NCBI GenBank assembly: GCA_963970005.1
Contig: CAXAMN010025361.1
Span: 366,504-430,503, forward strand
Length of the DNA: 64,000 nt
From: Durusdinium trenchii
Taxonomy: Eukaryota > Sar > Dinophyceae > Suessiales > Symbiodiniaceae
Reading direction: 5' to 3'
Shown here: one piece after another, positions 56,223 through 64,000 of the stretch
How positions within the stretch are numbered: the stretch's first letter is position 1
Layout of the letters: the number at the start of each line of letters is the position of its first letter
Translations under genes and position numbers: made by a program
Notes under the pieces: generated by a model
What the model was told of the DNA's origin: nothing
Seen by the model: the letters and a program-made list of their open reading frames with translations, nothing else
The model's database searches: none

Positions 56223-56555
56223 ATGGCTCAGGGAAATTGCCGTTTTTGGAAGATTCCTGGACTCAGCCCCAACAGCCAGATGTCCCACGGAGAGACAAAG
56301 CAGCATTCTCTTCAGGTTGCGTCTTTCGGGAGTCAGGAGAGGACTTGCAAGGGTCACGTGGCTGGCAAGAAGGACTCTCACAGACTGCGGCTTAGCCTCC
56401 GAGGGTCCAAATGGTGTAAAGACTTTGATCTATATAGGTTCTCGTTGTTTGCGTCTTTGCTGAACCCATGGCTTTCTAGATTATTTTATCTAGTTCAATT
56501 CTATTTTACGTGTTATACAATTTTAGCTTATTGTTTAAAACCAAAATTGAATTGA
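56223..56555 (+). CDS. Open frame running into the AT-rich island
   Basis: ATG at 56223 in ACCATGG context reads MAQGNCRFWKIPGLSPNSQ, then Ser/Lys-rich sequence, and continues into a Leu/Phe/Tyr-rich tail produced by AT-rich DNA. The tail is unlikely to be real protein. Two other plus frames are open over the first 200 bp. Confidence 0.2.
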   Translation: MAQGNCRFWKIPGLSPNSQMSHGETKQHSLQVASFGSQERTCKGHVAGKKDSHRLRLSLRGSKWCKDFDLYRFSLFASLLNPWLSRLFYLVQFYFTCYTILAYCLKPKLN

Positions 56556-57580
56556 ATTGAATTCATAAGAATATACCTTCCAATTATCAGTTAATTCTAT
56601 TGAACTCGAATTTGACTATCTTTTAAAGTCTAACTTAATTCTAAATGTTGTAATTTTACATTTTGAACCTGATTGAATTCAAAATTGAATCTAATTGTTT
56701 CCCCAATAGTTTGTGTTCAATCTCCAATTTGATTGTAATTCAATTCTAACTGAATTTGAATTCAATTCTATTTCTAATTTAGTTCTATTGTAATAACTTG
56801 TAATTCTCATTCAAGTCTAATTCTAATTCATTATTATAGCAATTGAATTCTAATCGAACTGCAGGTTAAGCAATTATGTTTCAATTCTATCTTAATTCTA
56901 ATCCAATTATGAATTCTATCTAAATGATAATTCAATTTGCATTGAATCAGAACTAATTTTCATTGAACTAGAATCGATTTAAGATTAATTAGAATTAATC
57001 ACGTTTATATTGCACATCAAAATAGAATTAAACTAGAATTGTAAACAACTGAAATTGAGTTGAATAAGATTTAAACTAGCTGAAACTAAAAAATACAAAT
57101 AACTTGCAATATAAACAATTAACATAAAACTAAACTAAAACTAACTTCGAGATAATTACAAGCGCATTAGGCTTGAAATTTGATTTGAATAGGAATTCAA
57201 TGCAAATGTAACTATTTTTTATCTTTTACTTCTTTTCAATTTACTTCCTATGCAGCTAATGTGTCCAATTTAGTTAGAATTCAATGTGCATTTATGTCTA
57301 TTTAACTTGAATTCAATGATAATTCAGTTTGCATTGAATTATAAGCAATTTTCATTGAACTAGAACCGAAATAAGATTACTGTAATTAGAATTAAGCAAA
57401 TTTATATTGCACATCAAAATACAATTGAACTAGAATTGTAAACAACTGAAATTGAGTTGAATAAGGTTTTAACTAGCTGAAACTAAAAACATACAAATAA
57501 CTTGAAATATAAACAAAACTAAATTTGAATTAACATACAACTCAAGTAGAACTAGCTTTGAGATAAATTAAAAGCATGTG
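56536..57580. repeat. AT-rich AATTC/TTGAATT island
   Basis: About 1.05 kb of low-complexity DNA built from GAATTCAATT, AATTCTAATT and TAGAATT words, far more AT-rich than its flanks. A block of about 255 bp (56923-57175) recurs at 57315-57575, sharing TTGCACATCAAAATA and AACTGAAATTGAGTTGAATA. No open frame of interest. Confidence 0.85.
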
Positions 57581-57621
57581 TTTTTTTTGGGGGGCTAGCA
57601 TACACATATATATATAAAGCC

Positions 57622-57702
57622 TTTTGGTTACTAATGGTAAGGCCAGGAGCTACTAGCAGCATCCTTGCTACTAGTACCCTTTCCTACTAGTAGCTTTTTT
57701 TA
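57622..57702 (+). repeat. TAGTAG-family repeat
   Basis: TTACTAATGGTAAGGCCAGG, AGCTACTAGCAGCATCCTTG and CTACTAGTACCCTTTCCTAC then TAGTAGC. It follows the AT-rich island directly. Confidence 0.65.
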
Positions 57703-58378
57703 CCGAGTCCATTGAGGCGAAGCATGTGATGTGGGAGTGACTCCCTGCGATGCCCCGGTGTGTCAACCGGGGAACCTTTCGTGTCAGCCCAGAAGAAGAC
57801 GAAGAAGAAAACAACAGGGTCAATCTGTGTTTCACCCAGGAATGTTCAGGAATGATTCGTGCCAACGACATACAATCACCAATATTTTTGAAGCAGGTGT
57901 TTTCCACCTAGTTGTGATTCTCACCAAGCTTGGGAGGGAATAGAGGGAACATGTCAGAGTTCCAAGATCAGTCAAGGGCCAAATGTACACTGCACACCAA
58001 ACAACAGACCAGCGGACATGCCGGACATGCCACATGCGCAATGCGCACCCGTCTTCGGGCACCATGTGTATAACAAGCTTGAATTGCAGATTTTGTTTGA
58101 GAGCTAGGACTAGCTCTTTCAATGGCCAATTGAGGCAGGGCTCTCCTTTTACTCGCAGGATCTCGCAGGTCTAAAACGTAGGATAATTGTTCCCTAAAGA
58201 TAAGACGTGATAAAACGCAGTGAGGATCAATGTCAATTTGCATCGGTTCTGCACCGCAAGTGAAACGAAGGTCCGCGCCTTTCTCGGCAGCATGTATACC
58301 TGTCCATCACCAGACCCCGGCGGTCGGAACATCGGAGATTCCGGAACATGCTTGAGGTAGTGGAGGTCATTCATTCGT

Positions 58379-58458
58379 AACAAGAAGCTATTAGTAACAA
58401 GTGCATCGCTACTAGGAACAGGTGCCTTACTAGTAGTAACAAGAAGCTATTACAGTAG
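58379..58458 (-). repeat. TAGTAG-family repeat, reverse orientation
   Basis: AACAAGAAGCTATTAGTAAC, AAGTGCATCGCTACTAGGAA, CAGGTGCCTTACTAGTAGTA and ACAAGAAGCTATTA. This is the complement of the 2040-2110 pattern. Confidence 0.65.
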
Positions 58459-58469
58459 TTAATTTAGCA

Positions 58470-58768
58470 CCATGTTCCGTCAAAGATCGCCTTGGGAGAC
58501 AGACATGAGCACTGCATGTTCACCAGCCGCGAGACCGTCGGACTGGTCGACGGGGGACCGACGGACCGAGGCAAAGTACCAAGCGCTTCTACTTCGACTC
58601 CAAGAGCCCCACCTACTGTGCCCGGTCGAAGAGCGGAATGGAAGACACACGCTCCGGGGTGCCGACCCATCTGAGGGTGTCTATAGTGCTGTTGTTGCAA
58701 AGAACTATGTGAAGTTATGTGCCGGTGTTGGGAACTGTCACAGACCACATCACAACGAGAATAGATGA
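58470..58768 (+). CDS. Exon-like GC-rich segment
   Basis: ATG near 58472 reads MFRQRSPWETDMSTACSP, then a segment containing TEAKYQALLLRLQEPHLLCP, and stops at 58766. A second ATG frame (58492-58674) is open as well. A reverse-oriented TAGTAG-family repeat ends about 15 bp upstream. Which frame is used is unclear. Confidence 0.25.
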
Positions 58769-58769
58769 A

Positions 58770-60415
58770 CATAGATAAAAACGCAGACATGACATGGGCG
58801 TTCAGTCGTTCTTTTGGATTGGATAGAAGAATCCTTCCTCAGATGTCCTGTTCTCAACCAACACATAATTATCAAGGAAGTGACGTTATGTTTTCTTGTG
58901 ACCGACAGAGAAAATGCTTGTTGCCTACTGCAGTGACAGGAGATTTTACTGAGCATTGATCCTTGTTGGGGGGACATCCCCACATTGGTCGTTTTGTTCA
59001 TGGTTTTTGGTCTTGCGGTTTAGCACAGCCGCACCAAATCTGATGCGATAGAGAAGTTAATGTTCATGCTCAAGGTCCGGACGAGGCTAAAGTCTAACCA
59101 GCACATGTGCTGTCCGTGATCCCACCATGCACAAGCCACTTGGTTCCAATATTTATGGACTCATTGGGAGCGAGCTGGTAGTAGAAGATCTTGGGTAGAG
59201 GTATTGTCGTTGACTTCGACAACATGGGAGTTTAGGCTGTGCCGCAAGCAGCAGATCCTCGAAGTTCCAACCCACTTATGGTAACAACCATCGGTAACCA
59301 TCACCATCCATCTCGGAAGTATCAAAGATAAACCACCAATAGTGGTTGAAGATCGGTCCCCCCTTGTCCTCATCACCCACCGGAGTACAGCTCAACGCCA
59401 AAGCGACACTGGTTCGCCGTCGAGCATGGCCTGAGGTCTGGACTTCGAAGCTCATGACAGCTTGGTCACGGCAATGGCTGGTACACCGCCCGATGGCCGG
59501 CTAGGCCATGGGGCGTCGTGGGGGATCCGGTGAAGAGTGGTGAGAGGAAGGTGTTGCTTTGCATAGCTATGCCTGCAAGATGAGGGGCTTTACATAGTCA
59601 CACAAATTCACTATACTAACAGACTTTAACTGAGAACCTATTTTGGAAAAGGTTTTTTCCTTTTCGACCCGATAGAATTTATACTTGCATCCGAAAGCAA
59701 GGATGGCTGATGATCCTTTTGTGTATATATGGCGATTCACATCAGAACTTCTGGAGTAAATAACTTGGACTTGTGCTAGTCTTCAGCTTTTGCATTACCC
59801 CTGCAACACCCGCGACAAAAGGCTTAAAGGCTCTAAGTAAGTATGCAGTTTTGGGTTCTAAGCCTGGGGTTTCCATCTAAAAGGTTCTAAGTCACACCTG
59901 GGTTCTATCTTTGCTGTTTTTCATTTTGGCAAAATGTTTGGGTTCTAAGCAAGTGTCCATCAGTATATAGGTCTTGAACATGGTGTAGAACTGACTGAGT
60001 CCATGTTACCTCGTCCGTGCAAAGCTGTTTGCAGCAAATTCTTTTCCAGGAAACTCTCCTATATACACATTAGATTAGTGAAGAGATGTTTGGCAAGTGC
60101 ATGCTTGTACAGATTGTGTCCCCATTGTGTCATGCTTGTAAAGCGGTGGTATGTCAAAACCTTGATGCTGTAGCTGATTCTAGCTGCAGTTTAGAGACTA
60201 CTTAAACCCTAGAAGTCATTGACATTTAACTTACTGTATCCGTTCTGAGGCTGATCATTTGACCCAGCTTTTACATCAGGTTTCTAGAAGATTTGCGGTA
60301 CCCAAGTCTCTTGAATCTCTTGAATGGATTCTGTTGAGCGCAGCAGAGCGTCGTCGGGAAGCGCAGAGCTAACGAGTTAAATGCCAAATTAGGGAGTCAA
60401 TACCTGTAATCAATC
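58770..60415. other. No gene seen
   Basis: The GGTTCTAAG cluster lies here. A minus frame at 59161-59376 is weak. Confidence 0.35.
59820..59965. repeat. GGTTCTAAG short-repeat cluster
   Basis: GGGTTCTAAGC, AGGTTCTAAGT, GGGTTCTATC and GGCTCTAAGT occur five times in 140 bp. Confidence 0.5.
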
Positions 60416-60964
60416 ATGGAAGTGGAACACGGCTGTCCTCCACAAGCAGTGGTGTTCCACTTCCACGTCAGTGACTCGGAGTGTAGAGAAAAAAACACCC
60501 AGAGTCCTCGCCTACACAGCACACCAAACGGCCGTTCTGGCACACAGAAAGACGCTGCACACTTCCCCCGGCCCGTCCGTCGACCCGTTGGCAGGGCTAC
60601 GGGAGGCTCGCTCGGAGAGGCTGGTCGTCTTGTACGAAGAGAGTCTTGGACGAAAACAAAGGAGTCACATGGAAACCTGGAAATCTCGGGACCTATACTT
60701 CATAGATCTTCATTTCGGGTAATGGAGGGTCATGGAGAACTTCTTAGAGACCTGAAAAAGTCAAAGGATGATGTTATATATTACGTGAACCACTCACAGC
60801 CGTGGCATGCCGTGGCCGTGTTTCATCCAAGGAAGGGAGGCAAGATCAGCCGCATGTGGCTGAGACCCGACACTGAGAACCTGGGTGCTGATCCCAAAGC
60901 CGGCGAGGAGGAGCCGGTTGGGGGGGGCAGTGGGGATGAGCTGCACCATGAGAATCATGGTTGA
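60416..60964 (+). CDS. 182-codon ATG-started open frame, doubtful
   Basis: ATG at 60416 reads MEVEHGCPPQAVVFHFHVSD, then Arg/Gly/Pro-rich sequence and LLRDLKKSKDDVIYYVNHSQ, ending HHENHG and TGA. A second plus frame (PLAGLREARSERLVVLYEES) looks better in the middle third, and a minus frame looks better over the last third. A spliced gene or two opposing genes fit better than one continuous ORF. Confidence 0.25.
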   Translation: MEVEHGCPPQAVVFHFHVSDSECREKNTQSPRLHSTPNGRSGTQKDAAHFPRPVRRPVGRATGGSLGEAGRLVRRESWTKTKESHGNLEISGPILHRSSFRVMEGHGELLRDLKKSKDDVIYYVNHSQPWHAVAVFHPRKGGKISRMWLRPDTENLGADPKAGEEEPVGGGSGDELHHENHG

Positions 60965-61117
60965 GTTGGGGTTCTTTTCAAGACACATCCTGGTTTTTTT
61001 GATGAACACCATGAGATCAGGGATGGTTAGAATGTTTTGGGTGGATTCCTGTTTTGCTTCAATCATCATGTACTCGAAAGCCATTTGCAATAGGTCACTC
61101 CTCACTACCTGCAACAT
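60794..61117 (-). CDS. Minus-strand open frame, coding-like
   Basis: Read on the reverse strand: LLQMAFEYMMIEAKQEST, QNILTIPDLMVFIKKTRMCL, EKNPNSTMILMVQLIPTAP, and FGISTQVLSVGSQPHAAD. Hydrophobic and charged residues alternate as in a globular protein, better than in the overlapping plus frame. The start at 61117 is uncertain. It may belong with the frames at 61555-62062 on the same strand. Confidence 0.35.
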   Translation of the reverse strand: MLQVVRSDLLQMAFEYMMIEAKQESTQNILTIPDLMVFIKKTRMCLEKNPNSTMILMVQLIPTAPPNRLLLAGFGISTQVLSVGSQPHAADLASLPWMKHGHGMPRL

Positions 61118-61554
61118 CGAAGTCTACACAGCTCGCCGCTGAAAAGAACTGGCCCATGTCTTAAGTTTGCTGGGCTGGTATAGGGAGTGAGGTCCAAACA
61201 GTTTTTGCATTTTGTTAAGAAGATTGGATTGTACTTGATACCCCAAAGAAATAAGAGCTCATACTTGGCCGTTGGCTATGTCACAAAAAGAGGATGAGAT
61301 GGGCCGTCCAATGGGTGGGGTCACATGCTGGAATTTTGACTGGAATCTTTTTGGAGAGGGGGGCAAGATAGCAATGTAATGGGGCCACGTAGTACGGGTA
61401 GTATAATATGATACAGTAAACAAAGTTGATGTCAACCTCCCCGGGCCCCCCGAAGATACATTTTGCTACATTACATATGAACAGCTTGAACTCAGCATCA
61501 TAATAAACTTGTTGATGTCAAACCTCCCTTGAGAATAACTTTGCTAGATCGAGT

Positions 61555-62062
61555 TTAAATATGAGAAGGTTGAACATTGCTGGAGAGTCCGTGAGGAGGA
61601 AACGACAAGATGTGCGGGCGGAACGTTTCCATGGGTATTTGAGCTGTCAACAACCCGTGAAATATGTTGAGGCCTTTGCCATGTCTTGCCTCAGAAATGC
61701 AGTACAGTACACCTGGGGTCTTCTGCAGGTCGAAGGTGGTGGGACTTTTTCCTGGGGTATTTGAGAGGTCGCCAGCCCTTGGAATACTTTTTGGCCTTGC
61801 GGCGCTGGCACTCGAAAGGCACAGCAAGCCTAAATTTCTCTATGAACTCTGGGGTGGTCATCGTTGTTTCATTCTTCAAATCTCTTGCTTTTTTGTGGCT
61901 TGCTTTTTCTCCCAGAGTGCCCGACAAACCAAACCAACGATGACGACGGAGCTCCCGGAAAAAGCAAATAGTGTCGTATTCTTTTGGTGCATCAAAAGAA
62001 ACATGATTCCAATAACTGAGCTGCGTCAGGAGTATAGGCACGTGGTCCCCTAGCTCAGGCAT
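61555..62062 (-). pseudogene. Minus-strand protein relict, possibly SNF2-helicase-like
   Basis: From ATG at 62062 the reverse strand reads MPELGDHVPILLTQLSYW, NHVSFDAPKEYDTICFF, then RELRRHRWFGLSGTLGEK and MTTPEFIEKFRLAVPFE, with a stop at about 61691. A shifted frame continues as VLYCISEARHGKGLNIFHGL and RPHILSFPP to 61555. The FDAxxE...RWFGLSGT pattern recalls the DEAH...RWGLTGTP motifs of SNF2-type ATPases. The Walker B-like residues are altered (FDAPKE) and the frame is broken, so at best it is a decayed copy. Confidence 0.3.
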
Positions 62063-62251
62063 AGGCAAAGGCACAGGCCATCTCGAAGCATGATGCCCAC
62101 CAACATATGTGGAATATTGTTGTGGCTTAAATTATTCCGGTATGTCTAGACGTTTCTGAATAATTTTATGAAATGATGTCTAACCCACCCAGAATATGTA
62201 GATTAATCCACCGGGGGGGCTACCTAAATAAATTAAGGCACGGCCCATAGG

Positions 62252-62698
62252 ATGAGGGTCATCCACTCTGCTCGTCTGGCGAAAATCCTGGACCGGTGGA
62301 CCTTTGCACCGCCAAGATTGGAGGATGAAACGAGTGAACCGCCCCCTTGGCCGAGGCGTTTTCACGCCCCAGATGTATACTTCCGAACCAAACGCATACA
62401 TTCCTCACCGCAATTCAGACCTACCCTGAGGTCTTCTGGCCCTTTGTCTCCCAGCCGGGTCCTTTTCCAATCGCACTCCGGCCCCTGGCTGGGCACCCTC
62501 CCTGGAGTGCCCTGGAGTGGTCCAGCTCTTCTGGAGGAGCTCATGGCCAGTGAGGTCTATCAAAGCTTCGCTGCGAAGCTCAAGGAGCTCAAAGGATCCG
62601 ACGACCTGGGCGAGCGCCGCTCGGAGCGGTTGTGGTGCTGTGGGTGCAAGGACTGGAAACATCACCTATCTGAACTCAGGAGGACTCGAGCAGTTTAA
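62252..62698 (+). CDS. 148-codon open frame; 3' part exon-like
   Basis: ATG at 62252 reads MRVIHSARLAKILDRWTF, then a Pro/Arg/Ser-rich middle, then PALLEELMASEVYQSFAAK and LKELKGSDDLGERRSERLW. The last section is the most protein-like. It could be an exon from 62526 (after CCAG) to a GTGCAA donor at 62644. Without the donor the frame ends at 62696. Function unknown. Confidence 0.35.
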   Translation: MRVIHSARLAKILDRWTFAPPRLEDETSEPPPWPRRFHAPDVYFRTKRIHSSPQFRPTLRSSGPLSPSRVLFQSHSGPWLGTLPGVPWSGPALLEELMASEVYQSFAAKLKELKGSDDLGERRSERLWCCGCKDWKHHLSELRRTRAV

Positions 62699-63173
62699 GC
62701 TTCGGTAAATCTGTGCAAAACTGCGAAACATTGCATTTTTGTTTTACACGACATCTTGTTAGTAATATTTAGTTGACGATATAGATAGTATTGTTTGTAG
62801 ATGAAACAAAGATAGCGCTCAATCATGCGGGTCGTGCATCCATAAATGTTGACTGCCAACAGTGTGGAGGTGGGTGCCTTCACTTTGTCACTCTATAGTA
62901 CTTTTGGTTGTGCGATAAACCAATGCGCTTGGTCAGGGGATGTCAGGAGTGTTCATAGCAAAGACATGATATATCACACATATATACATTCATTATCTCA
63001 TGTTACAACATTAACGCTTGTGCGCAGTTCTTGATTCAATGACTTTTAGGTGTCATAGATTATGAGGCATGTCTGAAGGTTCCCCTATCCATGAACAAGT
63101 TGTGGCATTTTTCCACCACAAGGCATCTTCCACAACTACCACGACGTCCCCACTGTGGGCTGAGTCTTTGCAG

Positions 63174-63308
63174 AGTCCATGGAAGACTCAGCCGGGTCAT
63201 GCGCCGAAGCTGTGAACAGTTTCGGCCTTTCCATGACCAGCTCTAGCTCTGAGTGCTCCATCCCAGGCGAGAAAAGATGGACAAAAAGTGCCCCAAGGAT
63301 TTGAAAAA
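63174..63308 (+). CDS. Exon-like segment (MEDSAGSCAEAVNSFGLSM)
   Basis: After CTTTGCAG the frame reads SMEDSAGSCAEAVNSFGLSM, then TSSSSECSIPGEKRWTK, with TGA near 63306. It could be an internal exon ending at a donor before the stop. A minus frame is also open. It lies just before the two-exon model at 63425 on the same strand. Confidence 0.3.
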
Positions 63309-63424
63309 GGGGATCGGAGTTCAATCGTTAGAAAAGAATTTGAAAGGTTGGAGAAGCAGTGATTCTCCATGAAATCGTTGGGACCGGTTAAAGCCCAAAC
63401 AAACCAATGCCTTCAAAAAGCCAG

Positions 63425-63912
63425 GTGAACCATGGCGAAACCGTTCACGTTCCACCCGGAGGGTTCGGGTCCCCCGGTCGGGTCGGGTCGACGTCCGTGG
63501 ATCGACCGCTGCGTCGGGAGAAGCTGAAAAGGATCGACCGGTGGGGACACATGAGCTTCGATTTCGGAGGGAAACGGGTGGCCGGTAGTCGATGGATGTC
63601 TAATTAGAGTCATAGTTTTGACATAGGGTGACAAACATGTCTCCTTCAGTTCGCCATCCGGATGTGTTTTTGACCTGGAGCTGCAGAATTCTCAGCAAAC
63701 ACTGAGTCACATCCCATCAAGTGACTGTTGCAGATCTCGGTGTTTCCCCTGGCACGTCGGGACTTGCAGATCTGTTGGGAGTTCCAACCCGCCAGGCATC
63801 GCTTTTTGAGTGCTCGACCCAGCGGAGCGCTGCGAGAAAAGCCGAGAACAGCAGACTGAGTTCTACAAGCCATTCGGGCTATGACGAGTTCCCGGCGATT
63901 GAACAGTACTAG
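63425..63912 (+). CDS. Two-exon 3' end of a gene, unknown product
   Basis: Exon 63425-63584 (after GCCAG) reads VNHGETVHVPPGGFGSP, then DRPLRREKLKRIDRWGHMSF and DFGGKRVA plus one base before GTAGTC. Exon 63734-63912 (after GTTGCAG) starts with two bases that complete an Asp codon, then reads LGVSPGTSGLADLLGVPTRQ, ASLFECSTQRSAARKAENSR and SSTSHSGYDEFPAIEQY, ending in TAG. The phases agree. The basic, Ser-rich protein has no recognised domain. An ATG in ACCATGG context at 63432 opens a competing frame in the first exon. Confidence 0.4.
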
Positions 63913-64000
63913 TGAGCTGAATACTTATTACAATACGTTGATATTAATAACATTACCCTGGGCTTCAACGTTGAAGTTTAACTTCGTAGTACATGACGAC

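Noticed and set aside
1-64000. Prokaryotic operon, CRISPR array, rRNA or phage genes
   Set aside because: No run of adjacent ORFs with ribosome-binding sites, no regular repeat-spacer pattern and no rRNA-like sequence.

Overview
Organism. The window looks like dinoflagellate nuclear DNA, probably Symbiodiniaceae or a close relative. It is gene-poor and rich in microsatellites and interspersed repeats. It has almost no long open frame, yet it contains short GC-rich exons whose reading phases join across large introns. Acceptors are mostly AG|G and donors are a mixture of GT and GC, as in dinoflagellates. Two degraded mobile-element proteins resemble types I know to be abundant in dinoflagellate predicted proteomes. 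No rRNA, convincing tRNA, CRISPR or prokaryotic operon is visible. The species cannot be fixed from the sequence alone.

Layout. 1-17 kb is mostly repeats: a dispersed TAGTAG/GCCAGGAGCC family, two classes of hairpin mini-element, and a nested inverted repeat closed by an assembly gap at 3004-3103. Isolated exon-like segments lie among them. An exact stretch of Illumina P5 adapter is embedded at 12334-12362. 17.4-26.1 kb holds a dispersed plus-strand class III adenylate/guanylate cyclase. Five exon pieces appear in the correct protein order, and one junction (25174/26056) rebuilds an Arg codon in phase; the first exon carries a frameshift. 27.1-30.75 kb holds two decayed plus-strand protein genes, a P-loop NTPase (SF3-helicase-like) followed by a DDE transposase. 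30.8-45.4 kb is mostly non-coding, with a second transposase tail (38.8-39.0 kb), a CAG-expanded interspersed repeat and a (CTA)n field.

45.5-53.7 kb is the best genic stretch. One model encodes a small single-pass membrane protein (four exons, 45479-47228). A second encodes a Lys/Glu-rich charged protein (at least five exons, 48061-51728). All assumed junctions keep phase. 52.4-53.05 kb is a pair of oppositely oriented short-repeat arrays. 56.5-57.6 kb is an AT-rich AATTC-type island with an internal duplication of about 395 bp. 57.7-64 kb has scattered exon-like pieces, including a probable two-exon gene end at 63425-63912 and minus-strand coding-like frames at 60.8-62.1 kb.

How it fits together. 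Coding sequence is split into exons of about 25-180 bp between repeat-filled introns, so contiguous ORFs are a poor guide. The models rest on codon-level reading, splice motifs, phase agreement and, for the cyclase, conserved motifs. Exact exon ends are provisional.
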